Shown one piece after another: positions 9,701-16,380 of a stretch of 64,000 bases of DNA. The stretch is from positions 1,099,789 through 1,163,788 of the forward strand of contig NZ_LT707409.1 of the NCBI RefSeq assembly GCF_900156875.1. The letters are read 5' to 3'. The notes beneath the pieces were generated by a model. It was given only the letters and a program-made list of their open reading frames with translations, was not told the DNA's origin and did not search any database. How positions within the stretch are numbered: position 1 is the stretch's first letter; every line of letters begins with the position of its first letter. This DNA is from Robertmurraya dakarensis (GTDB taxonomy: Bacteria > Bacillota > Bacilli > Bacillales > Cytobacillaceae). Both the position numbers and the translations under genes were made by a program.

Positions 9701-9939
9701 TCGGGGAAGGTACGGAAATCAATCAGCCAATGGCTTTATCCGTTATCGGCGGTTTGATCAGCAGCACATTTCTTACTTTATTTGTTATCCCGGTAGTATA
9801 CTCCCTGTTCGATAATGAAACGCGGAAGCTAAGTGCTGTTGATGTCGTTCATGCCACTGACCAAAAGCCTACGACGTCGAATGGAGTGAATTTTTATAAG
9901 CGAAGGCTGAAAGATAAAGATGAGCTGCCAGAACGTTAA
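6778..9939 (+). CDS. RND-family efflux pump (AcrB/SwrC-like)
   Basis: Large proton-driven RND transporter of 1053 aa. The N-terminus has the family start (ISQFSIRRPIFTIVTMLLVLI). Two porter domains alternate with two bundles of six membrane segments. TM4 carries the essential acidic pair in GMLVDNAIVVIENIYRH, and the second half has the matching VVNNAIVIVDYI segment. In Bacillus the best-known relative is SwrC/YerP, linked to surfactin resistance and swarming. No membrane-fusion protein or outer-membrane gene is adjacent, as expected for Gram-positive RND pumps. ATG 6778 follows AAAGGAGCAAGGGT. It is a single-gene unit with 256 AT-rich bases after it. Confidence 0.92.
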   Translation: MNISQFSIRRPIFTIVTMLLVLILGAVSLFNIPLKLIPDINPPVGVVVTNYQGAGPEEVVEKVTKPLEASLATLPGLKTMTSTSQEGANLILLEFSWTTDIDEIQDDVIQRLDTAVMPNDADRPRFLKFDPAQFPIIQLTLSTSGAEDELKNLAKELELQLSKVDGVASVNLSGTSVKEVRVELDQDMLMEYGLTQSDIVQIIRSNDISMPGDTILTDGKELTTRIISTIDTLDTLKNLTVTIDPLTGLKVKLHEIGEVNLQEEDDRTITRTNGEPSVLLSVLQQSDANTAVVSKEFKKELDELLTRDKYKEIQSEIMFDQGDFIKIAIGNISNSLIIGGIFAMGVLFFFLRNVKSPLIIGISIPYSVIFTFVLMYFADFTLNIMTLGGLALGIGMLVDNAIVVIENIYRHLAMGKDSKEAARDGAREVGAAITASTLTTVAVFLPVVFITGIIGELFTEFAMTISFSLIASLIVALTVVPMLASMMLTSPKTNIEIKRQQSGMMTLLDRMVRWALLHRLTVILFTLVILGGSVYGMTTVGMQFLPASDEGFFSIRVKLENGAALTETEKVLTALEAELKHEDDVDAYVSLIGTTQEASFRGTKSANVAELYVKMKGQGDRGKSTFAFVDQEKKNLEKAAQSVNETAKLKFNLQSTSGSTPHTLTFSVRDYNEERLNESVDKVYNKLQNLENVNELSTDVKKTVEEVSMTVDRDKALAYGLQPAHIALVVNDVTRGTMATRMITESGDVMGVHVEYDNKVTQDLEQLKNLLIKTPDGSYIPLSSVANIERGNGPVSIQRINQQDAVKFTLKYTSTTNLGAMSKQVDQAIADLNLSEDTEVVFSGDRELLESSMDELILALGLAVVFVYLVMAAQFESLKYPFVIMFTVPLMVIGVAGALVITGTPISLTVVIGLIVLAGIVVNNAIVIVDYINQKKQSGMIGCEAIVVAVKDRVRPIMMTALTTILGLIPLALGIGEGTEINQPMALSVIGGLISSTFLTLFVIPVVYSLFDNETRKLSAVDVVHATDQKPTTSNGVNFYKRRLKDKDELPER

Positions 9940-10196
9940 GAGTCAAACCTACAAATTTAAAGGGGTTCTTATACGCAAAAACTTGTTAATAAGTGGAAGA
10001 TAAGTCCTATAAAAACTCTTTATCAAACAAAATATGGATTAATTTGGAACATTACGTTGTAAAAATTTTTTTATAGCGCTAAATCTGGTTAAAAATAGAA
10101 AAAGTATACTTAAAAACTAATTTTGAGAAAAAAGTTATCCAAAAACTAGGAAATCAATGTCCAAAACATAAAGAGTACAAGTTGGAGGAATACGGT

Positions 10197-10601
10197 ATGA
10201 ACGATTCTAAAGAATACGAACAAGGCTATAAAAAATATGAATCAAAAGCTATCGAGTATATGGAAGATAAAGAAAAGGCTGAAGGTTTATTAAAAAATGC
10301 GATTAGTAAGGCAAATGAGAAAAAAGGTAAGCTCGGGGAAGCATGGGAGAAGCTGCAGTTATTGTTTGAAGTACTCCGTGCTTGGATCAAAGGAGAGTAC
10401 AAGGAAATCCCCAAAGGTTCAATTATCATGATTATCGCTACAATCATCTATTTTATCTCTCCCGTAGACCTTGTTCCTGACTTTATCGCGGGACTGGGTT
10501 TAATCGATGATGCAGCAGTCATTGGCTTTGCGATCAAGCAAATTTCTAATGATCTTGAGAAATTTAAGATTTGGAAAAATAATCATAAAATCGAAGAATA
10601 A
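10197..10601 (+). CDS. YkvA/DUF1232-family membrane-associated protein
   Basis: Protein of 134 aa. The N-terminal half is charged and helical. The C-terminal half carries the DUF1232 signature (YFISPVDLVPDFIAGLG followed by LIDDAAVIG), a hydrophobic hairpin. ATG 10197 is 8 bases behind GGAGG; an in-frame TTG at 10182 would overlap that Shine-Dalgarno site. The function of the family is not established. It stands alone, followed by a terminator. Confidence 0.85.
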   Translation: MNDSKEYEQGYKKYESKAIEYMEDKEKAEGLLKNAISKANEKKGKLGEAWEKLQLLFEVLRAWIKGEYKEIPKGSIIMIIATIIYFISPVDLVPDFIAGLGLIDDAAVIGFAIKQISNDLEKFKIWKNNHKIEE

Positions 10602-10623
10602 GAAGTGTTATGAGATTTGTTTA

Positions 10624-10656
10624 AAAACCTAGTCCGCATTGGGCTAGGTTTTCGTA
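10624..10656 (+). terminator. Intrinsic terminator after the DUF1232 gene
   Basis: A 12-bp stem (AAAACCTAGTCC / GGGCTAGGTTTT, one T-G pair) with a 5-base loop, lying 22 bases after the stop codon. The stem itself ends in TTTT. Confidence 0.8.
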
Positions 10657-10810
10657 CGTGCCCGCACCCGGAGTCCAACTGTATGAACATAATTCATCAA
10701 CACCACCAAATGATATCTCCAGTTTTTAAAAACATCGTTGTAATATTCCTTAGTATTTTCTCTTGTATTTGTACAATATAAAAACATCTTAACAAGAGGA
10801 GGGGATATGG

Positions 10811-10951
10811 ATGGATGAGCTATGTTTTTACTGTGATAACAGCATTGAGGACAAGTATTACCACGGGGTGTTTGTTATGCAAAATGAACATGTAGAGAAA
10901 CCCTTATGTAAAGATTGTTATCAGGACTGGCTCGAAGGAATTAAAGAGTAA
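10811..10951 (+). CDS. 46-aa double-CxxC (zinc-ribbon-like) small protein
   Basis: Short gene of 46 codons. It reads MDELCFYCDNSIEDKYYH, then a linker, then PLCKDCYQDWLEGIKE. Two CxxC pairs (CFYC and CKDC), 27 residues apart, form a likely zinc-binding treble-clef or ribbon fold. ATG 10811 is behind AGGAGGGG; overlapping ATGs at 10807 and 10815 are out of frame. A hairpin terminator follows. I do not recognise a named family. It could bind nucleic acid or protein, or be a small metal-buffering protein. Confidence 0.72.
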   Translation: MDELCFYCDNSIEDKYYHGVFVMQNEHVEKPLCKDCYQDWLEGIKE

Positions 10952-10968
10952 TGAGTCTTAGTATAGAA

Positions 10969-10987
10969 AGAAGGGCATTGCCCTTCT
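10969..10987. terminator. Bidirectional terminator hairpin
   Basis: An 8-bp stem (AGAAGGGC / GCCCTTCT) with a 3-base loop sits between the double-CxxC gene and the convergent minus-strand gene ending at 11003. T-rich sequence follows on both strands (CAATTTTG on plus, TTCTA on minus). Confidence 0.72.
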
Positions 10988-11002
10988 CAATTTTGTACTT
11001 CT

Positions 11003-11386
11003 TCACTGTTTGTACTCTGCATTATACGAATTTTCCCCAGAATGGACGGATAATAAGGTATCAGCATACCCTACCAAACGGTTAACTATCTCATCAGCTA
11101 TGGCATAAACCAAGTGGTGATGTTCAGGTTTGTGCAGAGCTGGATCATCCAGGATAATCGTTGTATTAATAAAAATTTCCCGAGTATCTAACAGATTGTA
11201 ATGAATGATGGTTTTACCTGCTGCCCCGCCTGTTATCGGGTCATGAAAGGTAGGCAGAAATACATACCATTCTTCAGCTGAAGGAGAACGGAAATTTTTT
11301 GTAAAAGAAAGCCCGCTAATTTCACGCTGAATTTGCTCTTTTTGTTTGTCACTCAACACTTCAATGATGTCATCTTCCATATACAT
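11003..11386 (-). CDS. Conserved hypothetical protein, 127 aa
   Basis: Soluble protein with no signal peptide or membrane segment. ATG 11386 lies 9 bases behind a weak AGGA; an in-frame TTG at 11395 would nearly touch the upstream stop. The middle contains hydrophobic strands (EEWYVFLPTF, KTIIHYNLLDTREIFINTTIILDD) followed by a His-rich stretch PALHKPEHHHLVYAIADEIVNRL, possibly metal-binding. It starts 15 bases after a DUF1292 gene, so the two are probably co-transcribed. I do not recognise the family. Confidence 0.72.
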   Translation of the reverse strand: MYMEDDIIEVLSDKQKEQIQREISGLSFTKNFRSPSAEEWYVFLPTFHDPITGGAAGKTIIHYNLLDTREIFINTTIILDDPALHKPEHHHLVYAIADEIVNRLVGYADTLLSVHSGENSYNAEYKQ

Positions 11387-11401
11387 TTTACACAATCCTA
11401 G

Positions 11402-11668
11402 TTATTCAGCTGGATTTGCATCTACGGCAATTTCATACGCATCGAGAAGCATTTCTTTATCATCTGCGTTATCTAAACCGATAAGATGCTGTCCATTCTC
11501 ATCTTCTTCAACTTGCATAATAAACGTATCATCCTGGTCGTAAGCTGATCTTAATAATGCGTATGTTTTATCTTTAATATCAAACAAGGCCTCAACAGCA
11601 AATTGTTGTTCTTGTCCATTTTCGTCCGTGACTGTGATATAATCCCTTAATTCATCATTCTTCATCAT
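11402..11668 (-). CDS. DUF1292-family protein
   Basis: Small acidic protein of 88 aa. The motif ITVTDENGQEQQFAVEALFD and the later YALLRSAYDQDDTFIMQVEED are typical of DUF1292 proteins, which are widespread in Firmicutes and have no established biochemical role. ATG 11668 is behind GGAGGTGTACA; a second ATG at 11665 is equally well placed, while the upstream in-frame start at 11692 has no ribosome-binding site. First gene of a two-gene minus-strand unit. Confidence 0.85.
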   Translation of the reverse strand: MMKNDELRDYITVTDENGQEQQFAVEALFDIKDKTYALLRSAYDQDDTFIMQVEEDENGQHLIGLDNADDKEMLLDAYEIAVDANPAE

Positions 11669-11901
11669 TGTACACCTCCAGTGAAATTTCAAGGTTAGTA
11701 TTTCCCTGTTGCTTTATTTTCATTTCTTTATTAACTGTCTGTAACAGGACTTAAGATGTTGCTGTCGGTAATTCTTTCCATTCAAATGTGAAAACTTCGA
11801 CCTTTTGTAGTATTTTGGTGAAATTAATCGAAAAAACTCGTTTTTGAATGTATAATAGTAAATTGCAAGTGTATGTTTCATTGAGGGAGGATTACAATTA
11901 A

Positions 11902-12276
11902 ATGGAATGGGCATTAACAATCTTATTCTGTATTGCGGCTGGTTTGCTGATTTGGTCAACAATAAAAGCAAAACAAGATCAACGAGCAAAACAGCGGGAA
12001 ATGGATACATCCTATGTTGCACTGATGGAAGAAATTACAAAACTGCAAAAGCATGTACGCAGTGTTGAACTAGATGGAGAAATAACTGCACAAGTAGCCG
12101 GCATCTCCGGTGAGGAACGTGCATTATTGAGAAACCTCCTAGATTTATACAAGCGCGGCTACACTGTTGAAGGAATTGCTGCGAACTTGGAGATAAGTGA
12201 AAACGAAGTAAAACGTTTAATAGCTCCTTATATGTCATCAAAAGGCGAAAGGAGAAAAGTTGCCAATGACCGCTAA
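11902..12276 (+). CDS. Membrane-anchored protein with C-terminal HTH-like segment
   Basis: Protein of 124 aa. One N-terminal membrane segment (WALTILFCIAAGLLIWSTI) is followed by a charged coiled-coil region, and then a helix-turn-helix-like stretch (LYKRGYTVEGIAANLEISENEVKRLI). This layout resembles DUF2802-type proteins. ATG 11902 follows GAGGGAGGATTACAATTAA. The stop overlaps the next gene by 11 bases, so the pair is translationally coupled. A TATAAT at 11851-11856 may be its -10 box, but I see no good -35. Confidence 0.78.
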   Translation: MEWALTILFCIAAGLLIWSTIKAKQDQRAKQREMDTSYVALMEEITKLQKHVRSVELDGEITAQVAGISGEERALLRNLLDLYKRGYTVEGIAANLEISENEVKRLIAPYMSSKGERRKVANDR

Positions 12277-12739
12277 AGGGATGCGCAGTTTTGCCGCAGG
12301 ACTAATTGTTGCTGCGGGTGTACTTGCAGCTGTTTACTATTCGGGTCCAACCGAGGAAACGAAAGCACAGGCACCTAAAAGTTTGACTGAAGAGGAAATG
12401 AAGACGACACTAGCTTCTAGTGGGTATGTCATTCTGACTGAAGAAGAATTGAATGAGCAGCTTGCAGCTGTTGAACAAAAGGAGCCAAAGCAAGAAGCTG
12501 TTAAGGAACAAAAAGACCAAAAAGAAAAAGTGGTTTACCGCACAATTATCAATGTTGCATCTGGCATGACGAGCATTGATGTAGGAAATGCATTGGTACA
12601 GGGAAAAATCATTGATAATGCAAAAACCTTTTTTAATGAAGTGGAAAAAAGAGGGTTATCAAATGAATTGCGGCCTGGAACGTTTGAACTAGACAGCAGC
12701 ATGACAATGGATGAAGTCATTGCGATTATTTTTAAATGA
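12266..12739 (+). CDS. MltG/YceG-like N-terminal-domain protein (no catalytic domain)
   Basis: Exported or membrane-anchored protein of 157 aa. The N-terminal hydrophobic helix (FAAGLIVAAGVLAAVYY) is followed by a Lys/Glu-rich linker and a LysM-like domain (SGMTSIDVGNALVQGKII, then ELRPGTFELDSSMTMDEVIAII), as found N-terminal to the catalytic domain of endolytic transglycosylase MltG. The catalytic part is absent, and the protein stops at the end of that domain, so it may bind glycan or regulate MltG. ATG 12266 is used; an in-frame TTG at 12260 is possible. It overlaps the preceding gene and ends in a strong terminator. Confidence 0.78.
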   Translation: MTAKGMRSFAAGLIVAAGVLAAVYYSGPTEETKAQAPKSLTEEEMKTTLASSGYVILTEEELNEQLAAVEQKEPKQEAVKEQKDQKEKVVYRTIINVASGMTSIDVGNALVQGKIIDNAKTFFNEVEKRGLSNELRPGTFELDSSMTMDEVIAIIFK

Positions 12740-12751
12740 TAAGATAGTATG

Positions 12752-12792
12752 AGAGACTGCATTATAATAGTAATGCAGTCTCTATTTTGTTT
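12752..12792 (+). terminator. Strong intrinsic terminator
   Basis: A 13-bp perfect stem (AGAGACTGCATTA / TAATGCAGTCTCT) with a 6-base loop is followed by ATTTTGTTT. It closes the two-gene unit. Confidence 0.9.
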
Positions 12793-12809
12793 AAGGAGGT
12801 CAGAGCCCT

Positions 12810-13376
12810 ATGAATTCGAGAGAAAAGTGGAATGGGAAGTACCAAGAACGATTAAACGATTTTAAGCAACCCAATCCAAATACAAGATTAACTAATCTTT
12901 CTAATTATCTAAAAGGTGGATTCGCACTAGATCTAGCTTGTGGCCTTGGTGGTAACAGCCTGTTTCTTGCAGGGCAGGGTTATGCTGTAGATGCCATCGA
13001 CATATCTGATGTGGCGATTACCTATTTAAAAGAACATACTGAAGTGCAAAACTTATCAATCACTGCAAAACAATGTGATTTGACTAATTTAGACAGTCTC
13101 AACTTCCAAAATGAGTTCTATGATCTTGCTGTTATTACATACTATCTTGATCGAAAAATCTTCCCGTATTTAAAGACACTTATTAAAGAGAATGGATATA
13201 TATTTATAGAGACGTTTTATTTGGCAGAAGAAAATAAAAATGAGCACATCTCAAATGAGTACAAGCTTCAACCTCAAGAATTACTCCGGGAATTTTCTGA
13301 TTGGCTGATTCTTTATTATGAAGAAAATGAACAGGACGGAAGGCAAACCATTTTCTGTAAAAAATCTCAGAAATAA
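12810..13376 (+). CDS. Class I SAM-dependent methyltransferase (TehB-like)
   Basis: Cytoplasmic methyltransferase of 188 aa. Motif I is ALDLACGLGGNSLFLA (about residues 38-53). The acidic end of strand 2 is AIDISDVAI, followed by QCDLTNLD and the motif IV region YDLAVITYYLD. The N-terminus WNGKYQERL fits tellurite-resistance TehB/thiopurine-type small-molecule methyltransferases. ATG 12810 is behind AAGGAGGTCAGAGCCCT. It has no obvious operon partner. The substrate is unknown. Confidence 0.85.
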   Translation: MNSREKWNGKYQERLNDFKQPNPNTRLTNLSNYLKGGFALDLACGLGGNSLFLAGQGYAVDAIDISDVAITYLKEHTEVQNLSITAKQCDLTNLDSLNFQNEFYDLAVITYYLDRKIFPYLKTLIKENGYIFIETFYLAEENKNEHISNEYKLQPQELLREFSDWLILYYEENEQDGRQTIFCKKSQK

Positions 13377-13586
13377 ACATAGAGAACATATCCCGGCGGG
13401 AATTTCCATCTCCGAAAAACTACTAGACACGCATGCAAGTTAAATAATTCATCGCCTCCCACGTACCTGAATAGTATAAATTTTTAAAAAATTTACTATA
13501 AAAGTCTTTCTAAAGCAGGTATAAATAGAATAAAATAGAGAAAACATGAATGACAGCCTGACAAATTAAGAGGGGGAGGAATTTAT

Positions 13587-13871
13587 ATGGCATCTATTAA
13601 TATTACAGCCGTTATTAAAGCTAAGGAAGGTCTTGGAAACCAATTAAAAGAGGAACTAAAAAAAGTACAGGTACTATCACAGCAGGAAGAAGGCAACATT
13701 AAATATGATCTTTTTCAATCAAATGAGAATACCTTTATTTTTCAAGAAGAATGGGCGACAAAAGAAGCATTAAAGAATCATGCGCAAGCGCCGCATTTTC
13801 TGGAATATCGGGATCGTTCTGCCGATTTAGTTTTAGATCGAGATGTGTATATGTTAAGGAAAGTAGAATAG
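13587..13871 (+). CDS. Antibiotic-biosynthesis-monooxygenase (ABM) fold protein
   Basis: Small ferredoxin-like dimer protein of 94 aa with the ABM pattern: an N-terminal strand (INITAVIKAKEG), then EEGNIKYDLFQS, then TFIFQEEWATKEALKNHAQAPHF. Members include quinol monooxygenases (YgiN type) and stress-related proteins. ATG 13587 is behind AGGGGGAGGAATTTAT. An AT-rich imperfect palindrome at 13472-13499 (ATAGTA to TACTAT) lies 90 bases upstream and could be an operator. Specific activity unknown. Confidence 0.85.
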   Translation: MASINITAVIKAKEGLGNQLKEELKKVQVLSQQEEGNIKYDLFQSNENTFIFQEEWATKEALKNHAQAPHFLEYRDRSADLVLDRDVYMLRKVE

Positions 13872-13891
13872 TGCATTAGGAAGTTTATAGG

Positions 13892-13932
13892 CATGAGTCC
13901 GTACTTGAACGGACCCATGTCTATTATTTTTT
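13892..13932 (+). terminator. Intrinsic terminator of the ABM gene
   Basis: An 11-bp stem with one A-C mismatch (CATGAGTCCGT / ACGGACCCATG) and a 6-base loop, followed by the T-rich run TCTATTATTTTTT. Confidence 0.78.
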
Positions 13933-14261
13933 GGCTATCATGTGCGGCAGGAGCATTTATGTCAATTTTGTGAACATTCTATTGACGAACCATTAAACTT
14001 AACTATACAATAAATGGTAATATACTTTTCCGAACATTTAGATTTTTTATAAAATCAAGTCATTCCCTAAATCATTAGCTCTTACTTAAGTAGTGTGTTT
14101 TAAACATACGTGCTATTGGGTTGACGATAAGCATATCTTATTAATGTTAACACACTGTAATACCCTGGTATGTTTATGACGATCGCCATATTACCATTGC
14201 AAAAAGAACCCACTTTGGTAAGGAGGATTAGAGAAGGGTCATAAAAAAGGAGAGGGGCAAG
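13933..14261. other. Non-coding stretch upstream of MFS gene with candidate operator
   Basis: No gene is seen in these 329 bases. They hold a TTGACG-like -35 near 14122 and a near-palindrome centred on GATC at 14176-14189 (ATGACGATCGCCAT, one mismatched pair), about 75 bases before the MFS start. This could bind the pump's regulator, but no regulator gene is adjacent. Confidence 0.3.
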
Positions 14262-15890
14262 ATGGAAAGTCTTGAGTTTAAGAAAAAGATCGTAATCATG
14301 TTAGCTGTCATGTCAGCGATGTTATTCGCTGCCCTTAATCAAACAATTGTGGGTACAGCTCTGCCTAAGATCATTTCTGAACTGCAAGGAATCAACTATT
14401 ACAGCTGGGTCTTTACCATGTTCATGCTAGCATCGAGTGTTACCGCTATATTGGTAGGTAAATTATCGGATATATATGGACGTAAAATCTTTATTTTAGT
14501 AGGAATCGGCATCTTTACTTTAGGATCATTTCTTTGCGGCCTAGCCAATACCATGGTGCAGCTGATTATTTTCCGCGGCATTCAGGGGTTTGGAGCTGGG
14601 ATGATTATGTCAACATCCTTTACTGTTGTCGGAGATTTATTTTCTCCAAGAGAAAGAGGTAAATGGCAAGGGTTAATGACCAGCATTTTTGGTATTTCAA
14701 GCTTAATCGGACCCACATTAGGCGGCTGGATTGTTGATAATGCAGACTGGCATTGGGTATTTTGGGTGTTTTTACCCGTTGGCGTTGTAGCTTTTATAAT
14801 GATCTTAATTATTTATCCAAGTCACACAGTTAAGGCAAAAGAGCCAATTGACTATTTTGGATCTATATTCATATCATTAACGATCATTCCATTACTGCTT
14901 GCTCTCACATGGGGAGGAAATGAGTATGAATGGTCATCAACTCCGATTCTGCTGCTATTTGCGGGTACTATCATCGCTTTTTTCTTCTTTATTTATACAG
15001 AAAAAAGAGTTACGAGTCCTGTACTTCCATTAAATTTATTTAAAAATAGGATTTTTACGATCTCGAATATTATTAACCTTCTAATTGGAATAGGGATGTT
15101 CGGGGCGATTATGTATATGCCGTTTTTCATTCAAGGTGCGCTTGGTTCATCTGCAACTAAGTCGGGGCTTATTATGATGCCGATGACATTTTGTATGGTT
15201 TGTACGAGTGCGATATGTGGTCAGTTAATATCTAAAACTGGTAAATATAAAATATTCGTTATTCTTGGTTTACTTGTAATGGGAACAGGGATGTTCTCTT
15301 TATCATTTATGGATTTACATACTACAAGCATAAGAGCCGTGATTAATATTATTATTGTAGGAGTTGGAATAGGACTTTGTCTTCCAGTCGTCACGTTAGC
15401 TGTGCAAAACGCCGTGTCCCAAAAATTATTAGGTGTCGCCACATCATCCGTGCAGCTTTTTAGACAGTTAGGAGGTACTGTAGGGGTTGCGATCATGGGA
15501 ACCATCATGAATATGAGTTTGCAAAATCGGATGTCTGATGCAACAACAAATTCTGAGCTTGGAGAGCAGATTCAACAAAATCCTAATCTTCAACAACTCC
15601 AGGATCCACAAATCCTAATGAATCATGAGGAATTAACCAATATAAGAGAATCATTGTCTCCAGAGCTTCAAGTAACGATGTCCAACATGATCGCCATGGC
15701 CAGGGAGGCACTCAGCTACTCGTTAACGAATGTATTTTTTATTACGAGTATTATACTTTGCATCGGTTTTCTTTTGACATTTTTATTAAAAGAAATCCCA
15801 TTGAGGCTATCCAATAGTGTGAAGGAGGAAGAGACACCCGCCCCAAGCCCGTGTCAAAAAAAGGAAACATCAGCATTTTCAAATCATTGA
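14262..15890 (+). CDS. MFS multidrug transporter, DHA2 (EmrB/QacA) family
   Basis: Membrane pump of 542 aa with about 14 membrane segments. Early conserved residues LNQTIVGTALPKI (D1-type motif of DHA2 pumps) are followed by the motif A-like GKLSDIYGRKIFI and motif C region SLIGPTLGGWIVD. A hydrophilic loop near residues 415-470 precedes the last segment, as in MDR-type Bacillus proteins. ATG 14262 follows AAAAGGAGAGGGGCAAG. It is a single-gene unit ended by a bidirectional terminator. Substrates are probably lipophilic drugs or metabolites, but not known. Confidence 0.9.
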   Translation: MESLEFKKKIVIMLAVMSAMLFAALNQTIVGTALPKIISELQGINYYSWVFTMFMLASSVTAILVGKLSDIYGRKIFILVGIGIFTLGSFLCGLANTMVQLIIFRGIQGFGAGMIMSTSFTVVGDLFSPRERGKWQGLMTSIFGISSLIGPTLGGWIVDNADWHWVFWVFLPVGVVAFIMILIIYPSHTVKAKEPIDYFGSIFISLTIIPLLLALTWGGNEYEWSSTPILLLFAGTIIAFFFFIYTEKRVTSPVLPLNLFKNRIFTISNIINLLIGIGMFGAIMYMPFFIQGALGSSATKSGLIMMPMTFCMVCTSAICGQLISKTGKYKIFVILGLLVMGTGMFSLSFMDLHTTSIRAVINIIIVGVGIGLCLPVVTLAVQNAVSQKLLGVATSSVQLFRQLGGTVGVAIMGTIMNMSLQNRMSDATTNSELGEQIQQNPNLQQLQDPQILMNHEELTNIRESLSPELQVTMSNMIAMAREALSYSLTNVFFITSIILCIGFLLTFLLKEIPLRLSNSVKEEETPAPSPCQKKETSAFSNH

Positions 15891-15896
15891 TGTCTT

Positions 15897-15931
15897 AAAA
15901 GTCTTGCTGCCGCAGCAAGACTTTTTTATTT
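15897..15931. terminator. Bidirectional terminator
   Basis: A 12-bp perfect stem (AAAAGTCTTGCT / AGCAAGACTTTT) with loop GCCGC lies between the MFS gene and the convergent small gene. T-runs follow on both strands; the minus-strand gene's stop lies inside the plus-strand T-run. Confidence 0.9.
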
Positions 15932-16141
15932 CTTCTTCTTAGTATCCTTAGCGGATGGTTTTGGTTTTTGTACTTTTTCAAAGAGCACATGCACATGAAT
16001 CGTATGATCGTCAATTTGTGTGATAGAAGCAACTTTTCCTTTACGGCCTTTGATTTTAATGTTTTCGTTCAAGACAGGAACTGTGCTGCGAAGTTGTGTC
16101 AAAACCACATTATTGTGGTCAAAAAAATGAATGACTGTCAT
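15926..16141 (-). CDS. Small conserved hypothetical protein, 71 aa
   Basis: ATG 16141 lies behind AAGGAGGAAAAATCG; the longer in-frame start at 16159 lies upstream of this site. The protein starts MTVIHFFDHNNVVLTQL, continues with beta-rich KGRKGKVASITQIDDHTIHVHVLFE, and ends in a Lys-rich tail. The middle looks like a small SH3/KOW-like barrel that could bind RNA or protein, but I do not recognise the family. Monocistronic and convergent with the MFS gene. Confidence 0.7.
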   Translation of the reverse strand: MTVIHFFDHNNVVLTQLRSTVPVLNENIKIKGRKGKVASITQIDDHTIHVHVLFEKVQKPKPSAKDTKKKK

Positions 16142-16330
16142 CGATTTTTCCTCCTTCATTCAGCCTAAGTGAGGGATGAGGAAATCCACCGTCTCCTTAC
16201 TAAACTATTTTGACGTTTTTGATTTTAGACCGGACTATTTAGTGATAATTTATTTGTTTTATCCGCATGGCGATATATGCTATTCAAACACTTAAAGATG
16301 TATGAAAGTCTGCAATGATACCTATTTGAC

Positions 16331-16339
16331 TGGTATAAT
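16331..16339 (+). promoter_or_regulatory. Extended -10 promoter (TGGTATAAT)
   Basis: A TGnTATAAT extended -10 box lies 41 bases before the GTG start of the secreted protein. A weak -35 (TGCAAT, 16311-16316) lies 17 bases upstream. The match fits SigA. Confidence 0.55.
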
Positions 16340-16380
16340 TTTGGCGTTTTTACAGAAAATGTAGAAACGGAGGTGGGGAT

